From Prochlorococcus sp. AG-311-D23 (lineage in GTDB: Bacteria; Cyanobacteriota; Cyanobacteriia; PCC-6307; Cyanobiaceae), in assembly GCA_003284445.1 (NCBI GenBank), contig QBVH01000004.1, forward strand, positions 17,715 to 81,714: a stretch of DNA of 64,000 nucleotides. Reading direction: 5' to 3'. The translations under genes were made by a program, and so were the position numbers. A model generated the notes under the pieces. The model was not told the origin of the DNA. It made no database searches and saw only the letters and a program-made list of their open reading frames with translations. Positions 1 to 11,073 of this stretch are shown here, in pieces. Position 1 is the first letter of the stretch, and each line of letters starts with the position of its first letter.

Positions 1-721
1 ATAAATATTTAATATGATCTTTCATTTCTTCTGGGCCAGTAGCACAATTAAGGCCCAAAATATCAATATTAAATGGCTCTAAAATTGTTGTGATTGAGGA
101 AATATCGCTACCAATAAGCATCTGACCTGTAGTTTCCATGGTTACAGATACCATTACTGGGATTTTAATTCCAGTTCCTTTCGCTTCATTTACGCTCTGG
201 AGAGCTGCCTTTATTTGCAAAACATCTTGGCAAGTTTCAATAAGAAAAAGATCTATTCCACCTTCAATCAGTGCTTTAGCTTGCTCAAGATAAGATTTTT
301 TTAATTCATCAAAACTGATATGACCAAGGGTTGGGAGCTTTGTTGTTGGACCAATTGATCCAGCAACAAATCTTGGCTTATCTGATGTTTGATATTTATT
401 TGCAATATTCCTTGCTATTTGTGCAGCTTTGACATTGATCTCATAAGCTTTGTGTCCAATTCCATACTCATCAAGAACAATAGAAGTTGCACCAAATGTA
501 TTAGTTTCAATTACATCACATCCGGCCTCTAAGAAAGATTGATGTACTTTCTCAACACTAGAGACAGAGGTTAAGACAAGATTTTCATTACAACCTTCTA
601 AAGAAACACCACCATAATCATCAGATGTTAGTTCTTGATCTTGTAACGAAGTGCCTGTAGCACCATCAAATACAATTATTGGCCTCTTCTCTGAGTTTAG
701 ATAGTCTAAAAAGTCAGTCAT
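1..721 (-). CDS. metH: 5-methyltetrahydrofolate--homocysteine methyltransferase (MetH), N-terminal part; gene truncated by the window edge
   Basis: Minus-strand reading from ATG at 721: MTDFLDYLNSEKRPIIVFDGATGTSLQDQ... with GCNENLVLT and ETNTFGAT, typical of the homocysteine-binding domain. Absent from the supplied ORF track. Confidence 0.88.
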   Translation of the reverse strand, partial: MTDFLDYLNSEKRPIIVFDGATGTSLQDQELTSDDYGGVSLEGCNENLVLTSVSSVEKVHQSFLEAGCDVIETNTFGATSIVLDEYGIGHKAYEINVKAAQIARNIANKYQTSDKPRFVAGSIGPTTKLPTLGHISFDELKKSYLEQAKALIEGGIDLFLIETCQDVLQIKAALQSVNEAKGTGIKIPVMVSVTMETTGQMLIGSDISSITTILEPFNIDILGLNCATGPEEMKDHIKYL

Positions 722-785
722 ATAATATATATTTTACTTATAAAAATGAAAAAACATAAATTTAAATAAGTTATACATTCTAATT

Positions 786-1700
786 TTAATCTATATTCAC
801 ACGTTTAACCCAATTCTCATATTCAGGTACTAAACCTTCTGTAATCTTAGTTAATTTATCTCTTAGTAAATTCATTGTTGGCATTTCTTTACTCATTAGT
901 GTAGTTTCAATCATTTTGATCGGAGTTATCTTTGCAGCGGTGCCTGTAAGGAATACCTCATCCGATATAAATAACTCAGTTTTATCTACAGGTCTCTCGA
1001 TAACATTTATTCCATTACTTTTTGCAAGTTCGATAACACTTGCACGAGTAATACCTTCAAGAATATCTTGATCTACACCAGGTGTTATTAGATCGCCGTT
1101 TCGAACTATAAAAATGTTCATTCCACTAGCCTCACTAACTTTGCCTTGACTGTTTAGTAATAGTGCCTCATCAAATCCACTTTTTACTGCCTCTGTTTTA
1201 GCTAACGAGCTTGTAATATATGCTCCACTAATTTTACCTCGCAGTGGAAGTGAGTTATCTTGCTGACGCGTCCAGCTACTAACACGGCAGGTAACACCAT
1301 CAGGTGAAAGATAATCCCCTAGTTCTATTCCATAAATAAAGAAATTAGTTTCTATATTATGTAATCTTGGTGCAATCCCTAAATCACTAGTATATACAAA
1401 TGGTCTTATGTAAACAGGTTGAGTAGGTTTATTTTTGACTAGAAAGGTTTCTAAAGAGTGTAATACAAAATTCTCATCTAATTCAGTCATCAAAAATTTT
1501 GCGCTTTGGCATAATCTTTTTGCGTGCTTATCTGCCCTAAATAACAAAAAAGACTTACTATTATTTGGGTCTGGGATAGCACGCATCCCACCAAAAGCTG
1601 CAGTCCCATAATGAAGAGAGTGAGTAGCAATTGATAGCTTTGCATCATTGAATGGAATACATTGCCCCTCAAACCATGCGAAGGGAAGAAAATTATGCAT
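786..1700 (-). CDS. ilvE: Branched-chain amino acid aminotransferase
   Basis: 304 aa; class IV aminotransferase features (HYGTAAFGGMRA, EASGMNIF, LEGITRAS, EVFLTGTAA). Confidence 0.93.
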   Translation of the reverse strand: MHNFLPFAWFEGQCIPFNDAKLSIATHSLHYGTAAFGGMRAIPDPNNSKSFLLFRADKHAKRLCQSAKFLMTELDENFVLHSLETFLVKNKPTQPVYIRPFVYTSDLGIAPRLHNIETNFFIYGIELGDYLSPDGVTCRVSSWTRQQDNSLPLRGKISGAYITSSLAKTEAVKSGFDEALLLNSQGKVSEASGMNIFIVRNGDLITPGVDQDILEGITRASVIELAKSNGINVIERPVDKTELFISDEVFLTGTAAKITPIKMIETTLMSKEMPTMNLLRDKLTKITEGLVPEYENWVKRVNID

Positions 1701-1771
1701 TTAAGTTCGAGCTAGGATGAAAAAAAATCAGCATTTCAAGTTTTACTGCCTTAATTACACATAATAAATGA

Positions 1772-4700
1772 ATGCATAGAATTGCCAGCCTTCCTGGGAA
1801 TGATCCTCAAGAAGAAATTACATTTATTGAACAACCAAATGCACCAGTTATCTTCCTAACAAGTGCTACATCCGACATAACTTGCTTATCTTCTGTATTA
1901 AAGCTATCTGAAAATAAAAAGTGGAGAAATAAAATCAGGGCTTTACCCGTAGCCTATTTATCATCAAATGCATCAATTGACCATTATATATCCAATACAT
2001 GTAATTCAGCAGATATCGTTGTTGTTAGGTTTTTAGGATCAAGATCATATTGGTCATATGGATTTGAACAATTAGGGTTATGGCAATTAGAAAAACCTAA
2101 TAGAAAACTAATAGTAGTATCAGGAATTGAGAGCACGGCTAATGATCTTAAAGATATTAGTAGTTTAAAAGAAGTTCAAGTTGATTTTATTCAACTTCTA
2201 TTAAATCAAGGAGGATTAAATAATTATAATTACTTTTTACACCTTTTAGATAAATTAATAAGTTTAGAGGAAATTAAGCTTGATAAAAGCTTAATTGATT
2301 TTCATGATGAGTTAGTAAAATGGAACTGGACAGATAATGATTATCCTAATATTGCTATATTTCTCTACAAATCTTTATTACAATCAGGCAATACGGAATT
2401 AGCAGACTCAATAGTTGAGATTTCAAAAAGACATCAGATAAATCCAAAAATAGTATGGATTACAAGTTTTAAGTCAAAAGATATTCAGAAAGAGGTAATA
2501 AATTTATTGGCAAATGAAAAAATAGAAGCGATCATTACTACTACATCATTTTCATCAGTTGAACATAAACATGATGATATACAAAATAGTCTTTGGGACT
2601 CATTTAATGTTCCTGTGTATCAACTCCTTATATCCAGTTCATCTATTAATGAATGGAAAAAATCTACGGTCGGTTTAAATCCAATAGACCTATCAATTCA
2701 AGTAGTTCTTCCAGAAGTAGATGGTCGAATTTGTACAGTTCCAATTGCTTTTAAAAATCTTTGCCATACAGATAACGAACTATCAGTATCTGTATATAAG
2801 ACAGAACCTTATGAAAAACATATTGAATGGTGTTTTAAATATATAAAAAATCTTGTTTATCTAAGGAAGACAAGTAACTCTAAAAAAAAGATAGCTGTTG
2901 TATTAGCTAATTATCCTGTCAAGGATTCTAGAATTGCAAATGGTGTTGGTTTAGATACACCTGAAAGCTTATTAAATATTTTGAGATGGTTAAAACATGA
3001 AGGATATTATTTAGGTGATGATCCCTTACCAGAAACTAGTAAAGAGCTAATTAACAAGTTAATTACGTACAGAACAAACTCTGATGAAACCATATCAAAC
3101 GAGCCTCAATCATATTTAAGTCCTGATGATTATTTGTATTACTGGAATAACATCGAATCTTATGCAAAGAAAAAACTAATTAAACGATGGGGTGAACCAA
3201 CAAATTCAAAACAATTAGAAAAAAAAGGGTTCCCAATTAATGGATTAAGTCTAGGAAATATAACTATATTAGTTCAAGCTAATAGAGGGTTTGAATCTGA
3301 TAACCTATCAGATTTGCACTCACCAGATCTACCACCTACACATAAATATGTTGCACAATATTTTTGGTTAACGTATTCATTTAAGGCAAATGCAATTATA
3401 CACCTAGGTAAACATGGTAGCCTTGAATGGTTACCAGGGAAAGGTGTTGGTTTAAGTAGTAATTGTTTCCCATTTATTCTTTGCCCACCAGTACCGAATA
3501 TATACCCATTTATCGTAAATGACCCTGGAGAAGGCTCACAAGCAAAAAGAAGAACACACGCCATAATTATTGATCATTTAACACCGCCACTGTCACATGC
3601 GGGTAGTTTCAATGAGTTATTAGAAATAGAAAATTTAATTGATGAATACTATGAGTCTAAACTTATAAATGATAATAGAAATGATCTATTAGAAAAGAAA
3701 ATCATAGATTTATTAATCAAAAATTCATGGCCAGGTATTGAAACTCTTACTCTTAAACCAGACAAGGAAAACATTAACATACAAGAAATAATTGATAACG
3801 CTGAAAGTTATTTGTGTGAAATAAAACAGTCACAAATAAGGACAGGTCTTCATATCTTTGGTGTAAAACTAAGCATGGACAAACTATTAGAATTAACATT
3901 ATTGATGTCAAATGTTCCAACAGGAAAAACTCAAGGTTTAACACAATGTATAGCAGATGATCTAGGATTTACTATTGACCCTTGGAAGGACGAGGAAAGT
4001 CTAGAATTAAAGCCAATAGATATTAATTTATTTAGAGAATATACCTCTATTACTGCAAGGAAAGTAGGAACAATAGTTAACTGGTTGAATGATATGGCAA
4101 TGCTTATAATCGAATTTCATTGTAAAAAAATACTAAATAATAATTCAACACAAACAAATCAAATAGTTCTAAATAGAAAATTGGTGAAGTATTTAGATAA
4201 TGAAAAACCAAATATAATTATTAACCATATATTAAATAATATCTTACCAAGATTATTAAAAAGTTCAATTAACGAAAAGACTAATTTTCTCAGGTCTTTG
4301 GACGGTAAAAGAATAACTAGCGGTCCTTCTGGTGCTCCAACAAGAGGGAAATTAGAAGTATTACCCACTGGTAAAAATTTCTTTTCTGTTGATATCAGAG
4401 CTATTCCAACAGAAACAGCTTGGGACTTAGGGAAAAGAAGCGCTGAAAAAATAGTTGGTCTTTACTTACAGGAAAATGGAGAACACCTATCACATCTTGC
4501 TATTTCGATTTGGGGAACTTCTACCATGAGAAATGGTGGAGAAGATATTTGTCAGCTATTTGCTCTAATGGGTTTAAGACCTATATGGGACGGAACATTA
4601 AGAAGGGTTGTGGACATAGAAGTAATTCCAATAAGTGTTTTAAATAGGCCCAGAGTTGACGTCACATTAAGAATTTCAGGTTTGTTCAGGGATGCATTTC

Positions 4701-5560
4701 CTCAAATCATTGAATTAATAAGAAGAGGTCAAAACCTTATTGGGAATTTAAATGAGCCAACTGCTCTTAATCCACTGGCTGAGTCATATAGAAATGGTAA
4801 AACCGAATCTAGAATATTTGGATCAGCACCTGGTTCCTATGGAGCAGGATTACAGGAAATAATTAATAGTGGCTCCTGGGAAAAACAAACTGAACTTGCC
4901 AACGCATTTATTGAATGGAGTAAATGGCGTTATGAAGGTTCAAACAATATTGTTAAAGACAGAAAGGGGTTGGAAGATAATTTAGCCAAAGTGAAAGTTG
5001 TACTTCATAGTCAAGACAATAGAGAACACGACATACTTGATTCAGATGATTATTATCAATTTCAGGGTGGCTTGATCTCAGCAGTTAAGAAAACGAGTGG
5101 GAGCAATCCACAGGCATATTTTGCAGATAATTCTAGATATCAACGTCCAAGAATTCATAAACTATCAAAAGAAATAGATAAGGTAGTTAGAAGTAGATTG
5201 TTAAACCCTAAATGGCTTGATGGAATGAAAAAACATGGCTACAAAGGTGCCTTTGAGATGTCAGCAAGTCTTGACTATTTATTCTCATTTGATGCAACAA
5301 CTAACCTTGTTCCCGATTGGTGTTATAAGTCAATTACTAATAACTGGTTGGAAGATGAAAATACAAAGAAATTTATTATTGATAATAATCCATGGGCTTT
5401 AAGAGATATAGCTGAAAGATTACTTGAGGCCTCCAACCGAGAACTATGGACAAATTCAACTCTTGAAGAAATAAAATCTATAAAAACTGTTTTATCAGAT
5501 ATAGATAGTAAAATTGAAAAATTTAGTTCAAATAAAAACAATAATAAATCATCGCCTTAA
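1772..5560 (+). CDS. cobN: Cobaltochelatase subunit CobN
   Basis: 1262 aa; CobN/BchH family motifs (HLGKHGSLEWLPGKGVGLS, TGKNFFSVDIRAIPTETAW, SYGAGLQE). Confidence 0.93.
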   Translation: MHRIASLPGNDPQEEITFIEQPNAPVIFLTSATSDITCLSSVLKLSENKKWRNKIRALPVAYLSSNASIDHYISNTCNSADIVVVRFLGSRSYWSYGFEQLGLWQLEKPNRKLIVVSGIESTANDLKDISSLKEVQVDFIQLLLNQGGLNNYNYFLHLLDKLISLEEIKLDKSLIDFHDELVKWNWTDNDYPNIAIFLYKSLLQSGNTELADSIVEISKRHQINPKIVWITSFKSKDIQKEVINLLANEKIEAIITTTSFSSVEHKHDDIQNSLWDSFNVPVYQLLISSSSINEWKKSTVGLNPIDLSIQVVLPEVDGRICTVPIAFKNLCHTDNELSVSVYKTEPYEKHIEWCFKYIKNLVYLRKTSNSKKKIAVVLANYPVKDSRIANGVGLDTPESLLNILRWLKHEGYYLGDDPLPETSKELINKLITYRTNSDETISNEPQSYLSPDDYLYYWNNIESYAKKKLIKRWGEPTNSKQLEKKGFPINGLSLGNITILVQANRGFESDNLSDLHSPDLPPTHKYVAQYFWLTYSFKANAIIHLGKHGSLEWLPGKGVGLSSNCFPFILCPPVPNIYPFIVNDPGEGSQAKRRTHAIIIDHLTPPLSHAGSFNELLEIENLIDEYYESKLINDNRNDLLEKKIIDLLIKNSWPGIETLTLKPDKENINIQEIIDNAESYLCEIKQSQIRTGLHIFGVKLSMDKLLELTLLMSNVPTGKTQGLTQCIADDLGFTIDPWKDEESLELKPIDINLFREYTSITARKVGTIVNWLNDMAMLIIEFHCKKILNNNSTQTNQIVLNRKLVKYLDNEKPNIIINHILNNILPRLLKSSINEKTNFLRSLDGKRITSGPSGAPTRGKLEVLPTGKNFFSVDIRAIPTETAWDLGKRSAEKIVGLYLQENGEHLSHLAISIWGTSTMRNGGEDICQLFALMGLRPIWDGTLRRVVDIEVIPISVLNRPRVDVTLRISGLFRDAFPQIIELIRRGQNLIGNLNEPTALNPLAESYRNGKTESRIFGSAPGSYGAGLQEIINSGSWEKQTELANAFIEWSKWRYEGSNNIVKDRKGLEDNLAKVKVVLHSQDNREHDILDSDDYYQFQGGLISAVKKTSGSNPQAYFADNSRYQRPRIHKLSKEIDKVVRSRLLNPKWLDGMKKHGYKGAFEMSASLDYLFSFDATTNLVPDWCYKSITNNWLEDENTKKFIIDNNPWALRDIAERLLEASNRELWTNSTLEEIKSIKTVLSDIDSKIEKFSSNKNNNKSSP

Positions 5561-6208
5561 AAGAGATAATCCATGACTATCCGTACCACATGTAGATAAC
5601 AAAGAATATGAATTTGCACAATCAAATATCTTATCGCAGACAAATTCTGATGGTCTCCAATTATGTGCTCTTTCGTAGTTATACCAAGTTTCAACAGCGT
5701 CAAATTTAAGAATAGAAGCTTCATTAATCAAGATATCAAATGGAAGCTTATATCTGGCAGGATGAGCTAATACAGCAATCCCATTAGCATTATGAATAGA
5801 CTCAACTACAGTTGAAGCTAATAATTCATTACCAATAGCAGATTTATGATCTATATAGGGCAATAAGTAATTTGATTTAGGATTAAAACCAAGACCTAAA
5901 ACATGGACTAAACATCCCTTTAATAGACAAGTGATTTCTATACCAGTCCATAATTTAGGATTATTTATTCTATTTTTGTAGGTGAAATCGTTAGATTTGC
6001 TTAATTCAATATAAGCATCTACTGAGTGATGATCAGTAATTGCATAATGATCAAGATTTAATTCAATTGCTTGATTATAAATTTCTTTTGCGGTCAAGCT
6101 ACCATCACTATATGTTGAATGCATATGGAAATTAATAGAATTTGGGCAGCTATCTTTATTAATCGATTTAATTATATTTACTAAGGCAAGAGAATCAATA
6201 TTAGACAT
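5549..6208 (-). CDS. PHP-domain metal-dependent phosphoesterase
   Basis: NFHMHSTYSDGSLTAKEI...AITDHHSVDAY...VLAHPARY...CGTDSHG. Confidence 0.85.
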   Translation of the reverse strand: MSNIDSLALVNIIKSINKDSCPNSINFHMHSTYSDGSLTAKEIYNQAIELNLDHYAITDHHSVDAYIELSKSNDFTYKNRINNPKLWTGIEITCLLKGCLVHVLGLGFNPKSNYLLPYIDHKSAIGNELLASTVVESIHNANGIAVLAHPARYKLPFDILINEASILKFDAVETWYNYERAHNWRPSEFVCDKIFDCANSYSLLSTCGTDSHGLSLLRR

Positions 6209-6213
6209 ACTAA

Positions 6214-6777
6214 CTAAGTAAGTTGTTTCTTATTCTTTCTCCATTTAGCATAGAATTGTATACTTGCTGCCATAAATAGTATCAATCCAAATATTAACCA
6301 ACTAGCTGCACTCGTAGGAAACTGATTCTTAAAAACGACAAGCATTACAACAACAACTAACAATAGTGTTGGCAACTCATTCAAAGCTCGGAGTTGTTGT
6401 CCAGTATAATTAAACTTATTATTAATTAATTCATTCATAATTTTATAGCAATAAAAATGATATATAAGTAAAAAAGCTACAAACAATAATTTAATCTGCA
6501 TCCATGTCTGAGAAAGATATGATGGCTGCATATATAATAATCCGGATGCCATGATGACAGCTAAAATCATCCCAGGAGTTGTTATGATATTTGCTAATCT
6601 TTTCTCCATTAAAGTATATTGATTATTAAATGCATCCCTAATTTCTTCTTTCTCAGTCTGTACTTCTACATGGTAAATAAATAATCTAACTAAGTAAAAT
6701 AAACCTGCAAACCAAACTACTACGCCGATAATATGAAAGGATTTAAACCACAAATATGTCTCAGGCGAAAAAATCAT
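6214..6777 (-). CDS. hemJ: HemJ-type protoporphyrinogen IX oxidase
   Basis: Small polytopic membrane protein; YLWFKSFHIIGVVVWFAGLFYLVRLFIYH and W..KLLFVAFLLIYHFYC. Confidence 0.88.
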   Translation of the reverse strand: MIFSPETYLWFKSFHIIGVVVWFAGLFYLVRLFIYHVEVQTEKEEIRDAFNNQYTLMEKRLANIITTPGMILAVIMASGLLYMQPSYLSQTWMQIKLLFVAFLLIYHFYCYKIMNELINNKFNYTGQQLRALNELPTLLLVVVVMLVVFKNQFPTSAASWLIFGLILFMAASIQFYAKWRKNKKQLT

Positions 6778-6869
6778 ATTCTATTAAATGTTTCGTGCCT
6801 TCATATCACTATATACATTACTATAATAAAGTTTGGCTGTCTCTAAATCGTAAAAAAATTATCAATAGA

Positions 6870-8792
6870 TTATTTATTTTGATCTGGATGAAAATAATTT
6901 CTAATAACAACAGCAGTAGATGTTCCTAAGCCTGGTGTTGATGAAAGTTCAGATAGAGATGCCATTTGTATTGCTTCTATTGACCGGAAATGCTCTAATA
7001 ATAATTTTATTCTTTGTGGTCCCAATCCAGGAATTTCATTTAGCTGAGAACGTTTCATACGTTGACTTCTTTTTTGTCTATGAAAGGTAATTGCAAACCT
7101 ATGAGCTTCATCTCTAAGCCTTCTTAACAAAAGCATTCCTGATTGATTTGGTTCAGTTTCTAATGGTTGTTTAACATTTGGAATAAAAATTTCTTCTTTC
7201 TTTTTGGCAAGGGAAATAACATTTACATTTTGATCGAGATTTAATTCTTCTAGAGCAGTTAATACTGAACTTAGTTGACCTTTACCACCATCTATTACAA
7301 CTAAATCTGGCCAGTCATTCAAATTATTCTTATCAAGAACACTTGATTCATTCTTTGATAGTTCATTCATATCACCACCATCTTCTTTGAACCTAGCCCA
7401 TCTTCTAAATCTCCTAGTAATCACTTCAGCCATTGATTCGAAATCGTCGCTATGTCCTAGTTTTATATTTGAACTTTTAATTTTATATTTTCTATAGTGT
7501 TGTCTAGCTGCGATTCCATCAATAAAAACTACTTGAGATGCTACAGCGTCACTACCTTGAATATGACTAATATCGTAACATTCAATTCTTTTAGGAATTT
7601 TTACTAAATCAAGGATATTGGTTAAATCATCTAGTTCAAGTAAATTCTTATCTTGTGATTGTTTTATTCTTTGCAACTCTAGATTTGCATTCTTTTCTAC
7701 TAATTTAATAATTTCCGCTTTCTTTGATCTTTTTGGTATTTTAATATTAACTTTTTGCTTTTTAATTTCACTAAGCCATTCAGATATTAAGACTGTATTC
7801 ATTAATTCATGTTGAACTAATATTTCTGATGGTATTTCAACAGGGTCCACATTTGAATAATGATTTTCAATTACCTTTTGAAGTATTTGTGATGAATTAA
7901 GATTATTATTATCAGAGAAATACCCTAGTCTTCCAATTAATTTACCTGATCGCATTTGAAAAATTTGTACTGAGCTTATATTTTCATCTGATGCCAATGC
8001 AATAATATCCCTGCAAACAGATGAGTCAGGAATAATCATCTTTTGAGTTTCATATAATCTATCAATTCCCTTAAGCTGATCTCTAACTGATCCAGCTTCC
8101 TCAAATTTCAATAACTCCGAAAAAGAGTGCATTTGTTTTTCTAATAATGATCTTAATTCTTCAGTTCTCCCCTGAAATATCATTTCAACTCTTTTAAGTG
8201 TATTTCTATAATCTTCTGAACTAATTTCTTCCTGGCAAACACCTGGACATCTTCCAATTGAATAGTTAAGACAAGTTCTATCCTTATATAGTGGAATCCT
8301 TCTTTGTCTTAATGGAAACAACTTTTTAATACTAAATAGAGTCTGCCGAAGTAAATAAACATCTACATAAGGACCATAATATTTATCTTTTAATTGACGC
8401 TGACGTCTTTTCCTCGTTAAAAAGATTCTTGGATACTTGTCACCCCATGTAATGCAAATATATGGATATTTTTTATCATCCTTTAATAAAACATTAAAAT
8501 ATGGTTGATTAGATTTAATTAAGTTTGATTCTAGAGTCAATGCCTCACTTTCATTATCAGTAACAATCAATTCAATATCTACAATTTGCCTCACCATCAA
8601 TGAAATCCTTGGACTTAATTCACCTCCTGAACGAAAATAACTTCTAACTCTATTTCTTAACTTTTTAGACTTTCCAACATATAACAATCTGTCCTCAGAA
8701 TCTTTCATTAAATAACAACCAGGATCATTTGGTATATCCTTCAAAAATTCCGATAATCTTGGCTTGTCCCTTATTAACGGTGCTAGTTCCAC
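6870..8792 (-). CDS. uvrC: Excinuclease ABC subunit C
   Basis: 640 aa; GIY-YIG start (PGCYLMKDSEDRLLYVGKSKKLRNRVRSYF), UvrBC domain, C-terminal HhH. Confidence 0.96.
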   Translation of the reverse strand: MELAPLIRDKPRLSEFLKDIPNDPGCYLMKDSEDRLLYVGKSKKLRNRVRSYFRSGGELSPRISLMVRQIVDIELIVTDNESEALTLESNLIKSNQPYFNVLLKDDKKYPYICITWGDKYPRIFLTRKRRQRQLKDKYYGPYVDVYLLRQTLFSIKKLFPLRQRRIPLYKDRTCLNYSIGRCPGVCQEEISSEDYRNTLKRVEMIFQGRTEELRSLLEKQMHSFSELLKFEEAGSVRDQLKGIDRLYETQKMIIPDSSVCRDIIALASDENISSVQIFQMRSGKLIGRLGYFSDNNNLNSSQILQKVIENHYSNVDPVEIPSEILVQHELMNTVLISEWLSEIKKQKVNIKIPKRSKKAEIIKLVEKNANLELQRIKQSQDKNLLELDDLTNILDLVKIPKRIECYDISHIQGSDAVASQVVFIDGIAARQHYRKYKIKSSNIKLGHSDDFESMAEVITRRFRRWARFKEDGGDMNELSKNESSVLDKNNLNDWPDLVVIDGGKGQLSSVLTALEELNLDQNVNVISLAKKKEEIFIPNVKQPLETEPNQSGMLLLRRLRDEAHRFAITFHRQKRSQRMKRSQLNEIPGLGPQRIKLLLEHFRSIEAIQMASLSELSSTPGLGTSTAVVIRNYFHPDQNK

Positions 8793-8810
8793 CGAACTCG
8801 TCTCGGTAAA

Positions 8811-9293
8811 TTAACCACCATAGTTCCATCCAGTGCTGGCTAAATTTAAGGCAGATCCATCTTTATTCAATACTGCACTCTTTACTTCAGCAACAAAAAC
8901 TGTGTGATCTCCATGCTCAACTCCTGAAATAACTTCACATTCAACGCCACCAATAACATCTTCGATTAGGGGCATTCCTAATTCACCATAGGTAAATTTA
9001 CAAGCTTCAAATCTTCCTCCTAATCCTTTTTGAGGCTTAAAGAAAACAGCAGCTAGATCCTTTTGATCCTCTCTCAAGACATTTAAGGAAAACATCTTAG
9101 TCCTTTGAATAATTCCATGACTAGATCCATCGGCACGAACAGCCATTACAACCAAAGGAGGGGTAAATGAGCCTTGTGTTACCCAGCTTGCAGTAAAACC
9201 ATTTATTTCATCTCCCTCTCTTACTGCACATATAAATAATCCATGGGGGATTTTGCGCAAAAGAACTTTTTTGGCATCCTGGTTGAGAGTCAT
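8811..9293 (-). CDS. Flavin reductase-like domain protein
   Basis: GLFICAVREGDEINGFTASWVTQGSFTPPLVVMAV...SLNVL; FMN-binding split-barrel type. Confidence 0.8.
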   Translation of the reverse strand: MTLNQDAKKVLLRKIPHGLFICAVREGDEINGFTASWVTQGSFTPPLVVMAVRADGSSHGIIQRTKMFSLNVLREDQKDLAAVFFKPQKGLGGRFEACKFTYGELGMPLIEDVIGGVECEVISGVEHGDHTVFVAEVKSAVLNKDGSALNLASTGWNYGG

Positions 9294-9360
9294 GCGCTTT
9301 GATACTTTTATAGATATGCAATTCTATGAAAGAAATGGACTTTTTTAAAGTTAAAAAACC

Positions 9361-9837
9361 ATGAAGGCGCTTTATCCGGGTAGTTTCGACCCATTAACGT
9401 TTGGTCACCTTGATTTAATTCAAAGAGGAAGTGATTTATTTGGAGAGGTTCTCATTGCAGTATTAGAAAATCCTTTAAAAAAGGCTACTTTCTCATGTGA
9501 AAGAAGAATTCAGCAGATTGAAAATGCTACTAAAGATATCTCAGGTTGCAGAACAATAGCTTTTAAAGGATTAACTGTGGATTGTGCTCGTGAATATAAT
9601 GCTGATCTTATTTTAAGGGGCTTAAGAGCTATGAGTGATTTTGAATATGAACTACAGGTTGCTCATACAAACAGATCATTAAATAATCAATATGAAACAA
9701 TTTTTCTAGCAACAGAAACGCACCATAGCTTTCTAAGTAGTTCAGTAGTGAAAGAAGTTGCAAGATTTGGTGGAGAAATTCGTCATATGGTTCCTGAATT
9801 CATTGCAAAGGATCTAATGAAACTAAATACTAATTAA
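9361..9837 (+). CDS. coaD: Phosphopantetheine adenylyltransferase
   Basis: 158 aa; [43 protein letters not shown]. Confidence 0.97.
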   Translation: MKALYPGSFDPLTFGHLDLIQRGSDLFGEVLIAVLENPLKKATFSCERRIQQIENATKDISGCRTIAFKGLTVDCAREYNADLILRGLRAMSDFEYELQVAHTNRSLNNQYETIFLATETHHSFLSSSVVKEVARFGGEIRHMVPEFIAKDLMKLNTN

Positions 9838-11069
9838 GTACAATAATTAGTATTATCTACTATTGATAAAATACTGATAATATCATTCGTCGATTTTTCC
9901 TTATTATTAACAATAATACTAAATATTTGTCCTGTCTCTAACATAATACCGGAAACAGATCTAACATTATTAAGTCTTCCAGATTTTGCTAAAATCTTAC
10001 CCTTAAGATTTATTGGAGCATTAACATTTGCTAATGAACCCCTAACACCTAAAATAGAAAAAGACGAAAAATAATAATCAGAAAATCTGCTTAATTGCAT
10101 TCTTCTCAAAAATTGAGATAACCCATATGTAGTAACTCTATTTTCTCTAGATAAACCACTAGCATCAGAAAAAATAAAATTATCAGAACTAAAGTTTTGA
10201 TCTTTTAACCATTTATTGTATTTATGATTAGGAAAATCATGAGACCAGTTATTCAATGAATGTCTAAAAATAACTTCAGAAGTAAAATTATGACTTTCTG
10301 AATTAACTAAATTAAGTAAAACGTATAATGGAGCCGAATTAATAGTATTAATAGTTGAAATAAAATCGATAGGGTACTCTTGATTCACATTTTTTATAAA
10401 ATAACTACTAGATAATTTTTGATTTTTAAGGGTCTTATCTAGAATATAAATAAAATTATCAATAGGTTGATTTAAAGCTTTTATACTTGAATTACTGGCA
10501 ATAGAATACCTAGTAATAGGAGCTCCATATTCTTCTTTTCTATCAGAATATGACCAACTTGAAGGCCACCAAGTTTTTGGACTTATACCATTTATTATTA
10601 TGGGTATTTTATTTGATGAGGTAAATTTATAGCTATGTAATTCACTAACTAATTGGTTTAAATGACTTGAATCAAAATCAGGATCACCAGAAGCATTAAT
10701 GTGTAATTCTCCTGTACTTAGCTTCCTCAATGATGTCTTGAGTGCGTAATAAGGGCCTAAGTTATCTAAAGCAAATGCACTGGAAAGTATTTTTTGGTTT
10801 GACGCAGGAATTCTTGGTAATTTACTATTTATATCAACAATAAATTCACCACTATCATTTAAAATACTTATACTAATATTATTTCTAAAGTTAGAAATAT
10901 AATCTTCTATATTATCTTGAAGCGGATCACATATTTTAATCTTTTCTGAAACTATAGTATTAATATTAATTCTTTGTTTAAGATATGAATATAAAGAAGA
11001 TAAATTACCATTGATTATATTTATCGATAAAAAACTAAATCCTATATATAACGATAATTTTTTAATCAT
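9834..11069 (-). CDS. dacB: D-alanyl-D-alanine carboxypeptidase / PBP4 family (S13)
   Basis: SxxK-like ([14 protein letters not shown]), SxN-like ([13 protein letters not shown]), KSG (AKSGRLNNV), N-terminal hydrophobic segment. Confidence 0.8.
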   Translation of the reverse strand: MIKKLSLYIGFSFLSINIINGNLSSLYSYLKQRININTIVSEKIKICDPLQDNIEDYISNFRNNISISILNDSGEFIVDINSKLPRIPASNQKILSSAFALDNLGPYYALKTSLRKLSTGELHINASGDPDFDSSHLNQLVSELHSYKFTSSNKIPIIINGISPKTWWPSSWSYSDRKEEYGAPITRYSIASNSSIKALNQPIDNFIYILDKTLKNQKLSSSYFIKNVNQEYPIDFISTINTINSAPLYVLLNLVNSESHNFTSEVIFRHSLNNWSHDFPNHKYNKWLKDQNFSSDNFIFSDASGLSRENRVTTYGLSQFLRRMQLSRFSDYYFSSFSILGVRGSLANVNAPINLKGKILAKSGRLNNVRSVSGIMLETGQIFSIIVNNKEKSTNDIISILSIVDNTNYCT

Positions 11070-11073
11070 AAAG

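Noticed and set aside
3274-3564. Antisense ORF inside cobN (96 aa)
   Set aside because: Entirely opposite a strongly supported coding frame; no recognised motif, likely a chance open frame.
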